From positions 1,578,046-1,642,045 of the forward strand of contig BCHH01000008.1 in assembly GCA_001599595.1 (NCBI GenBank): 64,000 nucleotides of DNA, read 5' to 3'. The stretch comes from Beverwykella pulmonaria. Taxonomy: Eukaryota > Ascomycota > Dothideomycetes > Pleosporales > Melanommataceae. A model generated the notes under the pieces. The model saw only the letters and a program-made list of their open reading frames with translations. It was not told where the DNA came from and searched no databases. Positions 46,001 through 56,924 of this stretch are shown in pieces; the stretch's first letter is position 1, and every line of letters starts with the position of its first letter. Position numbers and translations under genes: made by a program.

Positions 46001-47160
46001 CAGCCACACTAAGTATCAGCCCACTATCACTTGATTCTTACATTCATTCTACACGTGACTACTGGATCTCCCTTCAGTCATCATCACTGTATATAATCGC
46101 TTCGCTCCTCTAAACTCTATAGAACAATCAACTCGGCCCTCATCTTGATTATATCATGCATCACCATCTGTCTCCATACTAAGATAAGGAAACAAAAAGG
46201 TTCCAATGGCCACTGTGCTCTTGGACTCGCTCTGAACTCGCTTGTAATGGAACAACCTGTCTCGCAAGGTCAGGTGACCTGCGCTGCGCCAATCTTAACA
46301 GGGTCAGCCTCATGTGTCATGTAGCTGCCCAGTTCTGGCAGCCCCGTCACACCACAGACAGTGCGCAATATCCGGGTCTTTATTAGTTTTATAAACTACT
46401 ATTGCTAATTTATTGCAGAATTCTTCAAGATTACGTTGCTGTTGACAAAATTGACCCAAAAAGGCCTAAATGCGGCTTGGGGCAGGCCAGAGTAAAGAAT
46501 AGAAGAAACCCAGGCTATTAACCTAAGCTAGAAAGGAGCAGAGCCCTTCTAGAAACTAAAGGATGCCTTTACTCCTGTCCCCATCCTAGCTCACTTCAAG
46601 CGAGGCAGGAATACAAGGGTTGAAGTTGATGCTTCTAGGCGCAATCTCCAGCATTCTAAGCTAACTAGTCCTAGAGCGACGATGCGCATGCGGAGAGGTT
46701 GCAGGTCAAGCTTTGCTGGTAGCGACCACCTAATTGCGACCTAATATATGTATTTAGTCTCGTTCCTTACATAATCAAGCGTTCGGCTTGATTGCTTTCG
46801 TCAATGCATTTCGGCAAGCGGGGTCTTTGAAACCTATGATAATTTGACTAGCTAAGACCCATCGTGCAAACTGGATCAAATATTATACTATAATGATTAT
46901 ATAGGACGTGCGGGACAGTTTGCACTCGCCAGAATAGGTGGTTGCTTCAGTTAGAGGTAGGATCTATCTAACGGACAAACCAGTCATCCAGACACCCCAC
47001 CAAAACTTATGCACAGTTTTGTACAATTGCCCAACTACACCAAAATAAAATACGTTGAAATTTAGCTAGCATTTCGCCATATACTAGGGCATCGAGTTAT
47101 TTTATACCCTTGAATACTGCAGTTGCTACATGTTAGTGGTACTGCCGTCCTAGAGCAGCC
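46001..47160. other. AT-rich, no gene seen
   Basis: Between the two transposase relics I find no ORF of note. Stops occur in all frames, consistent with old mutated repeat DNA. Confidence 0.4.
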
Positions 47161-47650
47161 CAGTTATCATCAGCCTCGCACTCCCTATTTTCTAACCCCT
47201 CAACTAGAGCTTGAGCCTCCTGGGTCTACAATACCCCTTCCTGAGCAATAAACTTTCGGCGGTGCTGCTCCTTTGTAGTACGAAGCTCTGAATTCTCCTT
47301 TGCAAGCATAGCAGCAGAATGAAATGCCATCTAGCACCCTTTAATAATTTAACTGACAGCTCGACTAGTTGGACTCTGTGACTGGCGCTGAAGAAGGTCT
47401 TGTGTAAACCTAGTCTGTTGCTGTAGCTGAGTTGCCGTATGTGGAGTTTCCGAGGTCCATTGAGCTTCGTTGGCCATGCCGGGTGTGCCTGGAGTGGAAG
47501 GCGTCTTAGTAACTGTAAGTGATAACAGGACAAATTCAGGATTGTATGACACTATCCCTGAAGCTTGAAATTCAGCCTGAATGTTTTTTCCTAAGAAAAC
47601 AGATAACCGCACCTTTATATATGTTGTAAGGATGTCTCCTTTGCTAAAGT
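47160..47650 (-). mobile_element. C-terminal relic of a Fot1/pogo-like transposase, inverted
   Basis: The minus strand encodes the typical tail of a Fot1/pogo-like transposase: NIQAEFQASGIVSYNPEFVL, then a Thr/Pro/Gln-rich linker (TPSTPGTPGMANE; SETPHTATQLQQQ). In a shifted frame a basic coiled tail follows (KENSELRTTKEQHRRKF, IAQEG). A frameshift and stop codons separate the parts. It faces the opposite way to the relic at 45313-46000, so it comes from a second insertion or an inversion. Confidence 0.75.
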
Positions 47651-48074
47651 TGGTTCTATTTTAGCTATACTAAGATGAGTAATAGAAGTTTTCGGAGGAC
47701 CGCGCTATCTGTAAGTTTTCAGGATGGAATAACCTTTTACCTGTCAAACCGTACCAAAACTCCGCCATATTGGCAAAACCGGGAAAGTGCGCCAAACCAT
47801 GTGACCGAGTAGTGCAGCTCCGTCACATCTACCCCCCCTCTTACTTACATCTCGACAACATAGCCATCCTAGGAACATGACCGTTCTGGAAACATGGTTG
47901 TCCTAGATATTGCTTGAAATAGTCTTAAGGATTTAGATCTCGTATTCCTCATCGACATTAACTATCCAAACGTAAAATATTTGGTATTAGTTTAACTACT
48001 AGTTCTGCTGTCCCCTGTCTTTGAGACAGTACCAAGCTATCAGCCCGTGGGTCACATGAGTCAACTCTATTTTT
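47651..48074. other. No gene; possible terminal-repeat remnant
   Basis: Contains gtgaccgagtagtg near 47810, inversely similar to gagtcggtcac near 45200. Otherwise AT-rich without ORFs. Confidence 0.35.
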
Positions 48075-48225
48075 GCTCATGTGACTCACTTCTATCTTTG
48101 GTTTCACTACTCAGCAGGCTCCTAGCGTGCTTGGTAAGACTATAGATATTTCTTCGGTAGCCCCCCTGTCGAATTAATACAATTAACATCAATATACAAT
48201 CAACTTGATCACATCATGACACAAG
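48075..48225 (+). repeat. Dispersed repeat B, copy 2
   Basis: Matches 23081-23236 through cctagcgtgcttggtaag and actatagatatttcttcg, ending near catcatgacac. Only one of the 53-bp tandem units is present here. Confidence 0.75.
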
Positions 48226-48370
48226 CAGTGCTGGTCTTTTTTTGGAATGTTTATACATAACTTCTCTACCATGTACCAATGCTATACCAATTCTTTGCAT
48301 CGGCTGGCTCACGCTCCCGTCTCGTAGTAGATCTAAAATACGTTTCCACCTAATTCCTTTGATGATAATT

Positions 48371-48500
48371 TAAGCAGGTGGGTGGAGGAAAGAGAATCAA
48401 GATATGTATTCTGTGTGATGTATGTACAGCTAATATATATATATGACGGATTGATCAGTTAGTGGCATATTCACGTGACGGTATGGTGTCCTGGGCTTAC
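48371..48500 (+). repeat. Dispersed repeat C, copy 1
   Basis: About 130 bp with landmarks agaatcaagat, gtgatgtatgta, a TA run and atgacgga, then cacgtgac and tatggtgtcctgg. The second copy is at 53750-53880. It is non-coding, with a MITE-like size. Confidence 0.8.
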
Positions 48501-49356
48501 TGATAAGCTCCATAATATTGACATCTTCAGGTGTCCATACGTCTCCATACGCCGGACGTCGGGCGTAGGTGGTGAATCCAGTGTGCCAAGCGAGTGAATT
48601 AGGTCAGAGGGTACAGGCAGGGGGGAGAGATCAGCAGCAGCGAAGCTCAGATAGGCGGCGGATACAAAATCTTTCCGAAGGGACCAAAATTATAGAGATA
48701 CAAATTATTATACAGCTCAGCCAAAGTTTAAATTCTAGACACAAATAGTAGGTAGGCGCCTTGCTGTCACGAGGCCTTTGAGATGAAACAAAGGGGCTTG
48801 CAGGGGGCGGTTGTATTGTGAATATAAATAGTTCAAATGATATATAAAGATTTTGCGCAGGAAAACGTTCAGGTGCAGATGAAGGGGGTAATCATATCAG
48901 CAGTCAGGGGAAAGCTATGAGGCCGAAATGCTACCGTGATGCTGAAATGCAGCCGCATATTGCGAGGCCTAGATGAGGCCACATGGCACGAGAATCATGC
49001 GTCGTTACATAGTGCTGATGTCTTGAGTAATGAGTGTAGGTGTCGCGGAATGTTAGTGTAAGGCTTGCGAGCAATATGTCAGCTGTCATCGCTTAACTGA
49101 AGGTCTATTTTCTAAACTCTAGGTCCCAGAACCAGAACTAACTGATCTATTCGACTCTAATAAACCTCAAAGTTCTGAAGTCAAGTGCGCACCCCATGGT
49201 CTAGTCCCTAGAACACCTATCCGACGGATGCTTCGCAAGTTACGCTATATTTCTAAAATAAAAAGATGATCTTAAAAGTACTAACTGGTAGATTTTGTTT
49301 ACTCCTGCTGATATTCTAGTTTGAACATCGTCACTTTATCATTCAAATAGCCACTT
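48501..49356. other. No gene seen
   Basis: Repeat-flanked DNA without a supported ORF, RNA gene or motif. Confidence 0.35.
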
Positions 49357-49519
49357 TGTCACATGTCGCACATGTTCTACCATATGTCCTATTCTAGCTA
49401 GCTATCCTTCGTGGCTATATATAGTCGTCATCCAGCAAGTCAGCTCGTCACGTCTTTCACACTCCTTAAATGCACAATTTATCAATCAGACGGTTGACTG
49501 CTTCCACTCATCGTGACAC
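49357..49519 (+). repeat. Dispersed repeat A, copy 2
   Basis: Same orientation as 26171-26334, beginning tgtcacatgtcgcacatg and ending catcgtgacac. Several CG in copy 1 read CA here (cacgtg versus catgtg), consistent with C-to-T decay. It overlaps the 3' end of an ankyrin-like frame on the minus strand. Confidence 0.85.
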
Positions 49520-49767
49520 ATCACTCCAGCTTCCTCGAGCAAATATCGAACAATCGCTTCGTCGCCACGGATTGCAACTGCAGTCAAGGCGTTTCGATAG
49601 CGTCCACCGACAATATTTGGATTGGCACCTTTCCCAGCCAACACTTCAACCATGATATGGCGCCCACCAGCACAGGTATCCTGCAAAATCAGTGCCACAT
49701 TCCCTTCCCGTTTGATCAACATATGCACTGATGCGTGCGAGCGCTCAGTCCAGGCCAAAATGCTCAC
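49486..49767 (-). pseudogene. Ankyrin-repeat gene fragment
   Basis: A 93-codon frame holds about two degenerate ankyrin repeats (VEVLAGKGANPNIVGGRY; NALTAVAIRGDEAIVRYLL). It has no start-side domain and runs directly into repeat A, so it is most likely the tail end of a lost NACHT-ankyrin or ankyrin protein truncated by the repeat. Confidence 0.55.
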
Positions 49768-51237
49768 ATGGTCATGTGCTTCGTGGCAACTGATCAGGTT
49801 CAGCTAGTTCGACCTAGCAGAACCCATTTGGCTGGTTTGGTTGATCTTTGGGATGTTAGAAGGTGTCGTAGTCCCTACCTTGACAATTAGAGGACAGCTA
49901 GACTAGCTAAAAGTAAGGCCAAAGCTACGCCAATTGCGACCCAAAAAAATATTTACCAAAACGACGCCACTGAATATGAAGAGTGAGACGATACTGAACT
50001 TCTAGACAATCCACATTGTTCGCCTGTGGCGTTGAAGTGGCGTCCGGCGTTCAGGGGAGCTGTCATGATTTCTTGGCACTTAAAATACCTCTAAAGCAGC
50101 TCTATATAGTCTTTTGCAATTCATCACTCGTCAATACTCTAGGAAGCACTGGTACCAGTTTAGAAACCTTTATATTTTCTCACTTACCTATCAATAAACG
50201 CAACAGTTTCGCCTAGAGATGAATTAATAATATAGTACGTCTTAGCTCTATTCTTAAGCGCAAACCTGGTGATGTACAGTTTAGGCTTATTTGCTTGGGT
50301 CGTAGCCACAGGTGACCGTTCGTTTAATTTTTTATGTTAGACAAATCACGAAACAGATGGCTCAACTTTACGTATTCTAGCCATGCCATAAACAGAATAT
50401 GCAAGCGTTCGTCTTTGCTTCGACAAACTTTATACTTTGACGCAATCTAGCACATAGCCACCACCATACAATACTATTTTAGACCGCGTGATCTCATCCA
50501 CGTCATGGGAATACGGAATCATATTTCCGCCCGGTTTTCCTAGGAGGATGCTCCGATGGGATAGACGGGTCCTGTATTAGACTACATCCTATTCTTAGAT
50601 GGGTAGTTCCTGCATTAGGCTACATCCTCCCATAATATCGGAATATCTTGATTTAGCTGCTAGTTTAGCAATTAAATGTTTGTAGCAGCCGGGCTTTTAT
50701 CACAAGAACTCTAAATTTCACATACCTGCTCGAGACCTCTAACGCTTCGCATGGAGAGCAATTACAAAGTGTAATGGGGGAATTTAGACTAATTTACTCC
50801 CTAAAATTCGCGAACGAATGTCTAAACTGTCTTGTTCAGTCCACAATATTCCAGGAGAGGTTACCTACTTTGTTGGCTTTTGAGTTTGACAGGAGACTTC
50901 TAATCTAAGCTACGCTATATAACCCAACAACGCCAAATTGATCTCATCTTTCCCAATAAAATTCAACGGAGGCTTCATGTGATTCAAGGTTGGCCGTCTT
51001 AATAGTGTCACCAGCATATTCCAGCCAGCAACGAAATCTCTTCTAGAGCTTTAGTTCTGTCATAGATCTAGATCAACGGTTCATAAATTTATGAGCGAGC
51101 ATTGGCAGATATATAAAATCCCAATGATCGTTCGATTTTTGAATTGCTGTCCCAGAAACATCACAACCAGAAATTTATTCTACTGAAACAACTCAAATTC
51201 TATCTTATTGAGACGACTTAAAACCTGTCAAGTCAAC
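49768..51237. other. AT-rich interval, no gene seen
   Basis: About 1.5 kb with stops in all frames. The right end is the promoter of the secreted protein at 51238. No RNA gene was recognised. Confidence 0.4.
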
Positions 51238-52464
51238 ATGTTGTTACCTCTTTTTATCTTGTATAGTCTCTTCTGCTCTTTCATTCATGTACAGGCTAGT
51301 ACGACCACAAAATTGAAATGTGTCACACGAATGGGAATTTCATCGGTGCGAATTGTACCAACTACAACCAAAACGGTCACGAGGACCAAGATTCCAGTCA
51401 CCATTCGGATCACATCAACACCAACTAGAACTGTGACGCCACCTCCAGTTTCAATTACCTTCACGAGTCAAGTTACTGCTACCACCACTCTAACGTTGCC
51501 AACCATCACCGACGTGTTTTCCACCACGTCAACCAACTTTATCTCTGTAACTTCAACAAAGATAGACATATCGACTGTTACTATACCAGTCATATCCATA
51601 ATCAATACAGTTGTCACGTCTGTAGTCCCAACTTCCCTAGGCTTCCGCCCAGTTATCGACACGAAGTCGCCAGTTTTCCCTTTAAAGAAGAGGGAGATTG
51701 GCCACCCGCGTGGCTTAAATGATATTACTACATTCGAGAAAAGACGCAGTAGAAAGGGCTGTTTTGACCAATTTGCCAAATCCGTTGTTTGTAAGTCTCT
51801 GATTAAGTTAAATAAATTTAAGCCTTGTAGAATTAATATAAGAGTAGGTACTGCCTCTATTATCATTGAAAATACTGTGACAAGTGTTGTTCAAAGAGCG
51901 CGACCAACTATAACGGTGTTACCTCCTTCTATAATCTTGGCCACTTTAACCACAACTACTACATCAACATCAACTATTGCCCCTCATGCCTCCACTACTT
52001 CTTCTTTCTTAACAACTATTACAAATCTCTTCACGTTTACAACAACAGCAGTCTCAACTACAACTAGTACCCAATTAAACACGGTCACGTCGACAGCCAC
52101 ATCGTATGCTGCATGTGCTACCTCGAACCTTCTTGGAAAGCTTCTGAACGGCAACTTAATTGTTAATATTTTCAACCAAGGCCTTAATAACCCTAATACG
52201 TTCACAACACAGCCAGAGGCGTCAGCATACGACTGCTGTGTCGCATGCATCACCAATGGCATTTGTACAGGATCTGGTTATATAAGCGCCCCGGGCGTGG
52301 GCTTGGGCGTGTGCAACTTATTCCATAATCTTGCTAGCACTTGCGGAGCACAGTCATCCTCATCGGGGTTCTATGTTTCCGCGCCTGTGGCAGTCAATCC
52401 CTTTGTTGTGTCAAATGGTAATTGTGGGTATTTGTGGGACGGCGGCCTCAGCCTTGGTCCCTAG
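51238..52464 (+). CDS. Thr-rich secreted protein with Kex2-like sites and Cys-rich C-terminal domain
   Basis: The start is the ATG at 51238 (the frame is open upstream but without ATG), giving 408 aa. A signal peptide (MLLPLFILYSLFCSFIHVQA) leads into long Thr/Val/Ile/Ser-rich stretches (VTRTKIPVTIRIT, TTTTTSTSTIAP) likely to be O-glycosylated. Two dibasic sites (PLKKREIG and FEKRRSRKG) suggest processing by a Kex2-type protease. The C-terminal ~130 residues hold a Cys-rich module (YDCCVACITNGICTGSGY, GVCNLFHNLASTCG) reminiscent of PAN/apple-like domains of fungal surface proteins. It is intron-free and apparently intact although surrounded by transposon relics and pseudogenes. Confidence 0.75.
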   Translation: MLLPLFILYSLFCSFIHVQASTTTKLKCVTRMGISSVRIVPTTTKTVTRTKIPVTIRITSTPTRTVTPPPVSITFTSQVTATTTLTLPTITDVFSTTSTNFISVTSTKIDISTVTIPVISIINTVVTSVVPTSLGFRPVIDTKSPVFPLKKREIGHPRGLNDITTFEKRRSRKGCFDQFAKSVVCKSLIKLNKFKPCRINIRVGTASIIIENTVTSVVQRARPTITVLPPSIILATLTTTTTSTSTIAPHASTTSSFLTTITNLFTFTTTAVSTTTSTQLNTVTSTATSYAACATSNLLGKLLNGNLIVNIFNQGLNNPNTFTTQPEASAYDCCVACITNGICTGSGYISAPGVGLGVCNLFHNLASTCGAQSSSSGFYVSAPVAVNPFVVSNGNCGYLWDGGLSLGP

Positions 52465-52820
52465 GTGACCCTGTATGTAATTTCCTGTCTTTTTTTATCT
52501 AGCTTTCGTAAGTATAAAATTGATTTATTGATTCTTGTACCTACGGCTTAGGGGAAAGATCTTATGTACAGGGTTTTATTGATCTGCAGTCACTCGTTAA
52601 AACAATATCATTTACCATTCAAAAGGCATAGGTATTTTAAAAAACACTAAAGCCGTGCTTGTATTCTATTCCCAGTGTGAGTTAGTGATTCATCATTGCA
52701 TCTGAACCACTGGGACCCAACGAGCGGCTTCATGACTCTCTGCATTTCTTGCACCTAATTCGCGGTAGGGTTACTGAGCAAAGGTATAACATATTCATGT
52801 ACCAGCGCCATAGTGCAGCA
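52465..52820. other. 3' flank, no gene seen
   Basis: AT-rich 3' flank of the Thr-rich protein gene, without ORFs. Confidence 0.35.
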
Positions 52821-52982
52821 TGTTACGATGAGTAGGAGCAATCAATCGTCTGATAGATAGATGTGTATATAAGGAGTGTGAAAGCCGTGATGAGCTGACT
52901 TGCCGCATGATGACTATATATAGCCATGAAGGGGAGCTAGCTAGAATAGGACATATGGTAGAACACGTGCAACACCTGACAA
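52821..52982 (-). repeat. Dispersed repeat A, copy 3 (inverted)
   Basis: The reverse complement matches 26171-26334 along its length (ctaccatatgtcctattc, cacactccttatatac). It lies about 500 bp from the ankyrin end of the broken NLR gene. Confidence 0.85.
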
Positions 52983-53460
52983 ATTGAACCGTTTTGGCTT
53001 GCGCTTCAAGTGAGGCAGCTTGTGGTACGGTGCCATCTCGGCCGCCTCTAGCATTTATCTAGGCGCGGTGGGCAAGGAGCAGGAGATGACAGATATATGC
53101 CTTTTGGTAGCTCCCACATACTGTGGTTACCAGGATAAGTTTTGTGTATTTGCCACAGCGCCAAGATAGCACCACTGTCATTCCTTAGTAGCTGAGCAAG
53201 TACTTTTTCGAAGCTTTGCGCTCATTGATAGTCAATTTAAATCCTTACATTAAACAGTGCCTTTAGCATCTGCGTACTTAGGCGTAAATAACCGTATCTG
53301 TGGCTGTATTATAAAATTTATATATAAAACTACCAGGTTTGACATCAGTAGCAATACACAAAACTTGCCCCGGCAACCACAGTATAGGGCATTTGGAAGC
53401 TCAGACTAGAGTCCTCTCAAAGTAGACCCGTCGGCTTCCCTTCACTTTTTGACTTTCCTT
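52983..53460. other. No gene seen
   Basis: An imperfect inverted duplication is hinted at: gccttttggtagctcccacatactgtggttacc near 53098 against ggcaaccacagtatagggcatttggaagctc near 53372, about 270 bp apart. No ORF. Confidence 0.4.
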
Positions 53461-55970
53461 CTACTTCTCCTGTCCGCATTCCTGTCTCACCAACCGTTCT
53501 ATCGTCCTGTTTGAGATTCGTTGCAGAATGCTCGAGAATAGCTTCAACAACGCCGGCATGTCCAGTCGCCGCCGCCGCTCAGAAAGACCTAGCGAGTGAA
53601 CGTTTCGTTCCAATCTATTGGATGAACACCGCGGCAGCTTCCGTCGAGTCAAAGAAAGCGGCAACAAATAAAGGATTGCTTCTCCGGCGGATAAACAGTT
53701 ATTGTACTTGCATTTGTTCTGTCTTTCTTCTAATGCTTGAGAGTCCGTGTAAGCAGAAGTGTGGCAGGAAATAGAATCAAGATGTGTATTCGGTGTGATG
53801 TATGTAAATCTGATATATATATGACGGACTGATCAGTCAGTGGCATATCCACGTGACAGTATGGTGTCCTGGTCTTACAGTCCGATAACGCTGGACTTTG
53901 AAGTCCTCATATCAGGGTTTTCCAAACATACATAAGCAATTTACGCTTCCATTTCTTCGTCTCCAATCCAGAAGCGTGCCTTAGTATTATTCAAGTCGTC
54001 AGAGACTAGGAATTCTTTGACCGAAAAATGGGCCAATGAGATAATGCGATGAGAGAAGACGGTGACGAGACAACCGAGCTATCCTAGGATGTCCTTTAGA
54101 TCAGTTTTGACAGCGTCAGAGTTCATGAGGGTGCCGTCGCTATCTCGGTCTACAACTATCGCCTCGGCCAGCTCATCCGGTGTGGGTTTTTCAGATGTCT
54201 CTAACGAGCCAGCACAGGATCTTCCGTACAGTGACAATGTCTTCGGGGTAGTCGTCCTCGACACGCTGCAGTAACCAAATGAAATTTTCTTGCGTCATCT
54301 TTGGTGAATTCAGTAATGCGGCTCTCATGACCTTGTTATTTCTTAGTTTGCACAAGGTTTCAATTCGATATTTGGTCCACCAGAATATGCCGATCGACCC
54401 ATTTACTAAGTTGTCACGAATTACCACCTGAAGGTCAGGACCACGCAACTTTAGTCAAAGCTGGACTATCTTTGCAGAAAGTTAGGCTGTAAAGAAACTT
54501 TTAATATCAGAGGCAACATTGCCCTGTTCGATAGACGTTCTGGGTCAGTCACCAATGCTCGGTCTATTGGCAGATCATTTCGGCTGGTGATGAGAATCTT
54601 GAGCGATCTGAATTTTTAGTGTAGCGACTTAAGGCATGCGTGAAGAAGTCCACGTTCTTAATCCTGGCCTCGTCCAGTGCATCGATGGCGATGATGGCAG
54701 TATCCAAGGTTTTATTTACAAAACTATCGAAATTGCTCAGTAGCTGCGTCGAATTCAGCAGCAAAAGCCAATGTGTCCTTATAATGTTGAGGGACTTTTC
54801 GATGGCTTCGAATCGGCTTTATTCCGCTTCCCAGAAATAACAAGGATAGCACACAGAATTTTGGATGATTCCTGTTTCTGAACGTCCTTGTAGTCGCGGT
54901 AGAAGTACGTGAGATTTGTGCTTTTACTCTGCACATTGTCCCGAAGATAGTTGATGATGCTTAATACTTGATACTTGAACCGTATTCCCAGCTCCCAGTA
55001 TCGCGTGCTGCCAAAGTAATGAGTTGCTTTCATTAAGCTATCTTTTGAAAGATGTTGCCTTCAAGGGACCAGTTTCCAGAATCACCATGCCAAAGGTTCG
55101 TCGCTGGCTTGTGGTTTGTAGCAACATTTGCAGCGGAGAGCCACTGATTCACTTTAGCCATACCCTGATCATCGACGAAGTCAACTAGAAGTCGTTGCGA
55201 GGCCTCGGCTTTGCTCCACCTATTGTCGTCCTTTCGCCGCTACCGGTTGGCAAGCTCTTTCTCGGCAACATCTGCCTCGGTCTCGATAACAGAGACGCTC
55301 TTGGCGATGCGCTCTTTGATACCCCCAGGCTCGATATCGAATGGCTTCCAAACAATTCTCAACGCAACCGCAAAGCTGGCTGCTCTCTTCGAAGACAATC
55401 GTCCATAAGACCTATTTTTTCCTAATGCGAAATATCTGCTTGGAGTGCTCTATAAACTCGAGCATGTCTTTGTAGAGAGCCACAACGGCGCCTTGAAGCT
55501 TGGTATTATCGAGGTACAAACGTAGACATATTGGGAGTCTGTTCAGTATACTTTCTAGGTCCTCGATCATAGCAGAAAGGTAGTGGAATTATGCCCTAAA
55601 CTCTTTCCTGAGCTGTAGAAATGCGAAATAAAAGTAAGCCTGTCGCCTCACGGAACAGAAGATTGCGGTACTCGTCAGAAAACTAAACTAATATATAGGA
55701 CGATCATACGATGAACGGCAGGATCCTGGTCGATGCTTTTCATAAAAAAACATATTTGTGTTCAAAATCGGCGTGCTCAATCCCTTGTAGCAGCGATGCG
55801 GAAATGCTGGCCGCCTTGAAGAGCGTCTGCTCGTCTGATTTCAAAGAATCAAAAACGTACTGCGTGCAATCCTCTCCCAGCTGGACAATCAGCTATCTGG
55901 TTTTGGATGCGATCATGACCGTGCATTAACTGAACATCGAAAAGGCGAAGCGAAGCAGAGATTGAATAGT
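53461..55970 (-). pseudogene. Broken NACHT-ankyrin (NLR/STAND) gene
   Basis: Read on the minus strand, parts of a fungal NLR appear in the normal order but in different frames with many stops. First comes an N-terminal helical part (IEDLESILNRLPICLRLYL, ~55560), then the pre-NACHT linker (WLSAANVATNHKPATNLWHG, ~55130). A damaged P-loop follows (LLWQHAILGAGNTVQ, with N where the Walker A Lys is expected), then YFYRDYKDVQKQ, a Walker-B-like strand (AIIAIDALDEARI, ~54680), TPDELAEAIVVDRD and LAHFSVKEFL-type winged-helix parts (~54200-54020). Ankyrin remnants end it (NPLFVAAFFDS, TGHAGVVEAILEH, ~53690-53540). Repeat C sits at 53750-53880 between the winged-helix and ankyrin parts. Such proteins act in fungal self/non-self recognition; this copy is surely inactive. 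Confidence 0.75.
53750..53880 (+). repeat. Dispersed repeat C, copy 2, inserted in the NLR pseudogene
   Basis: Matches 48371-48500 (agaatcaagatg, gtgatgtatgta, cacgtgacagtatggtgtcctgg). It separates NACHT-side and ankyrin-side remnants of the pseudogene. Confidence 0.8.
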
Positions 55971-56924
55971 AGTAAAAAGGGGAGGGGAAAGAAGAAGGAG
56001 GTGCAGATGCAAATAGATCAAGCAGCCTGTAGATCAGCCTCATCTTAGCTTCGGTGGAGTATTGTGGGAGCGAGAATGGAGGCACGAAACCTCGAATAGG
56101 GACTAAAGAGGAGTTATGTAAGGGGATCAAGCATAGGCTTCATGCAAAACCCGACACATCTCAAATTTAAGCGGGTGGCTCATGAGTTCGTACTACTTGC
56201 GTGTTGTCACCTGCAATGAGACCTCAGCGTGCCCACGCTATCGCTCCCACAAAACTTTCCCCTTAGCGGATTCGAGATGACGGTGTAGAGTTTGACTAAT
56301 CAATTATTTCTATGGCTAGGTCTCAGTTGCATGGAGACATGATGTAGGTCATAGCAGTTGAGCTAAGTCGATGACACATCATGAGACACAGCTTAACTGG
56401 GATGAGTTTTGTACAGTTCATGATAGGACTGCGCCTTAGACGTTGATGTTGGTGAAACTGAAACATCGAATCTTCAATTCCCAAGCAGCGGGTTCACCCG
56501 CTCACACGTGCCACCACGCTTCGCAGGCGCGTCAGCGCTACTAACCTAGCGCCAACGCACAGACAGAAATTACTGTATATAAAAGTGCATGCCTGCAGCG
56601 CCCTTTTCATCTTTAGGACGATTGCGTTGGGCCGGAAGAATTACTAAAACTCGGACTTGACTGGGTGCCGTTATCTCCAGGGCGAAGATAAAAGATGCTG
56701 TCGCCTCGTCGAGTAATGAGATCACATGCCCACGCAGTTCCATTGGTTAGAAAAGGCGCAAGCACGCACTTGAGGGCTGAGGATATGTATAACCGTCTCT
56801 CTCATCGTTTAACACTGTCAGCATAAGACCCCTCCTCGCCGCAATTCCGAGTCCTCGAACGCATCAATCTTCATTTCTACAATACCGAGTTGTCAAGTGC
56901 TAAACAGAACCGCCTCGGGTGAAC
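55971..56924. other. Intergenic, esterase promoter side
   Basis: About 950 bp without a supported gene. A 93-codon minus-strand ORF at 55849-56130 overlaps the NLR upstream region and has no motif. The last 300 bp should include the promoter of the esterase at 56925. Confidence 0.4.
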
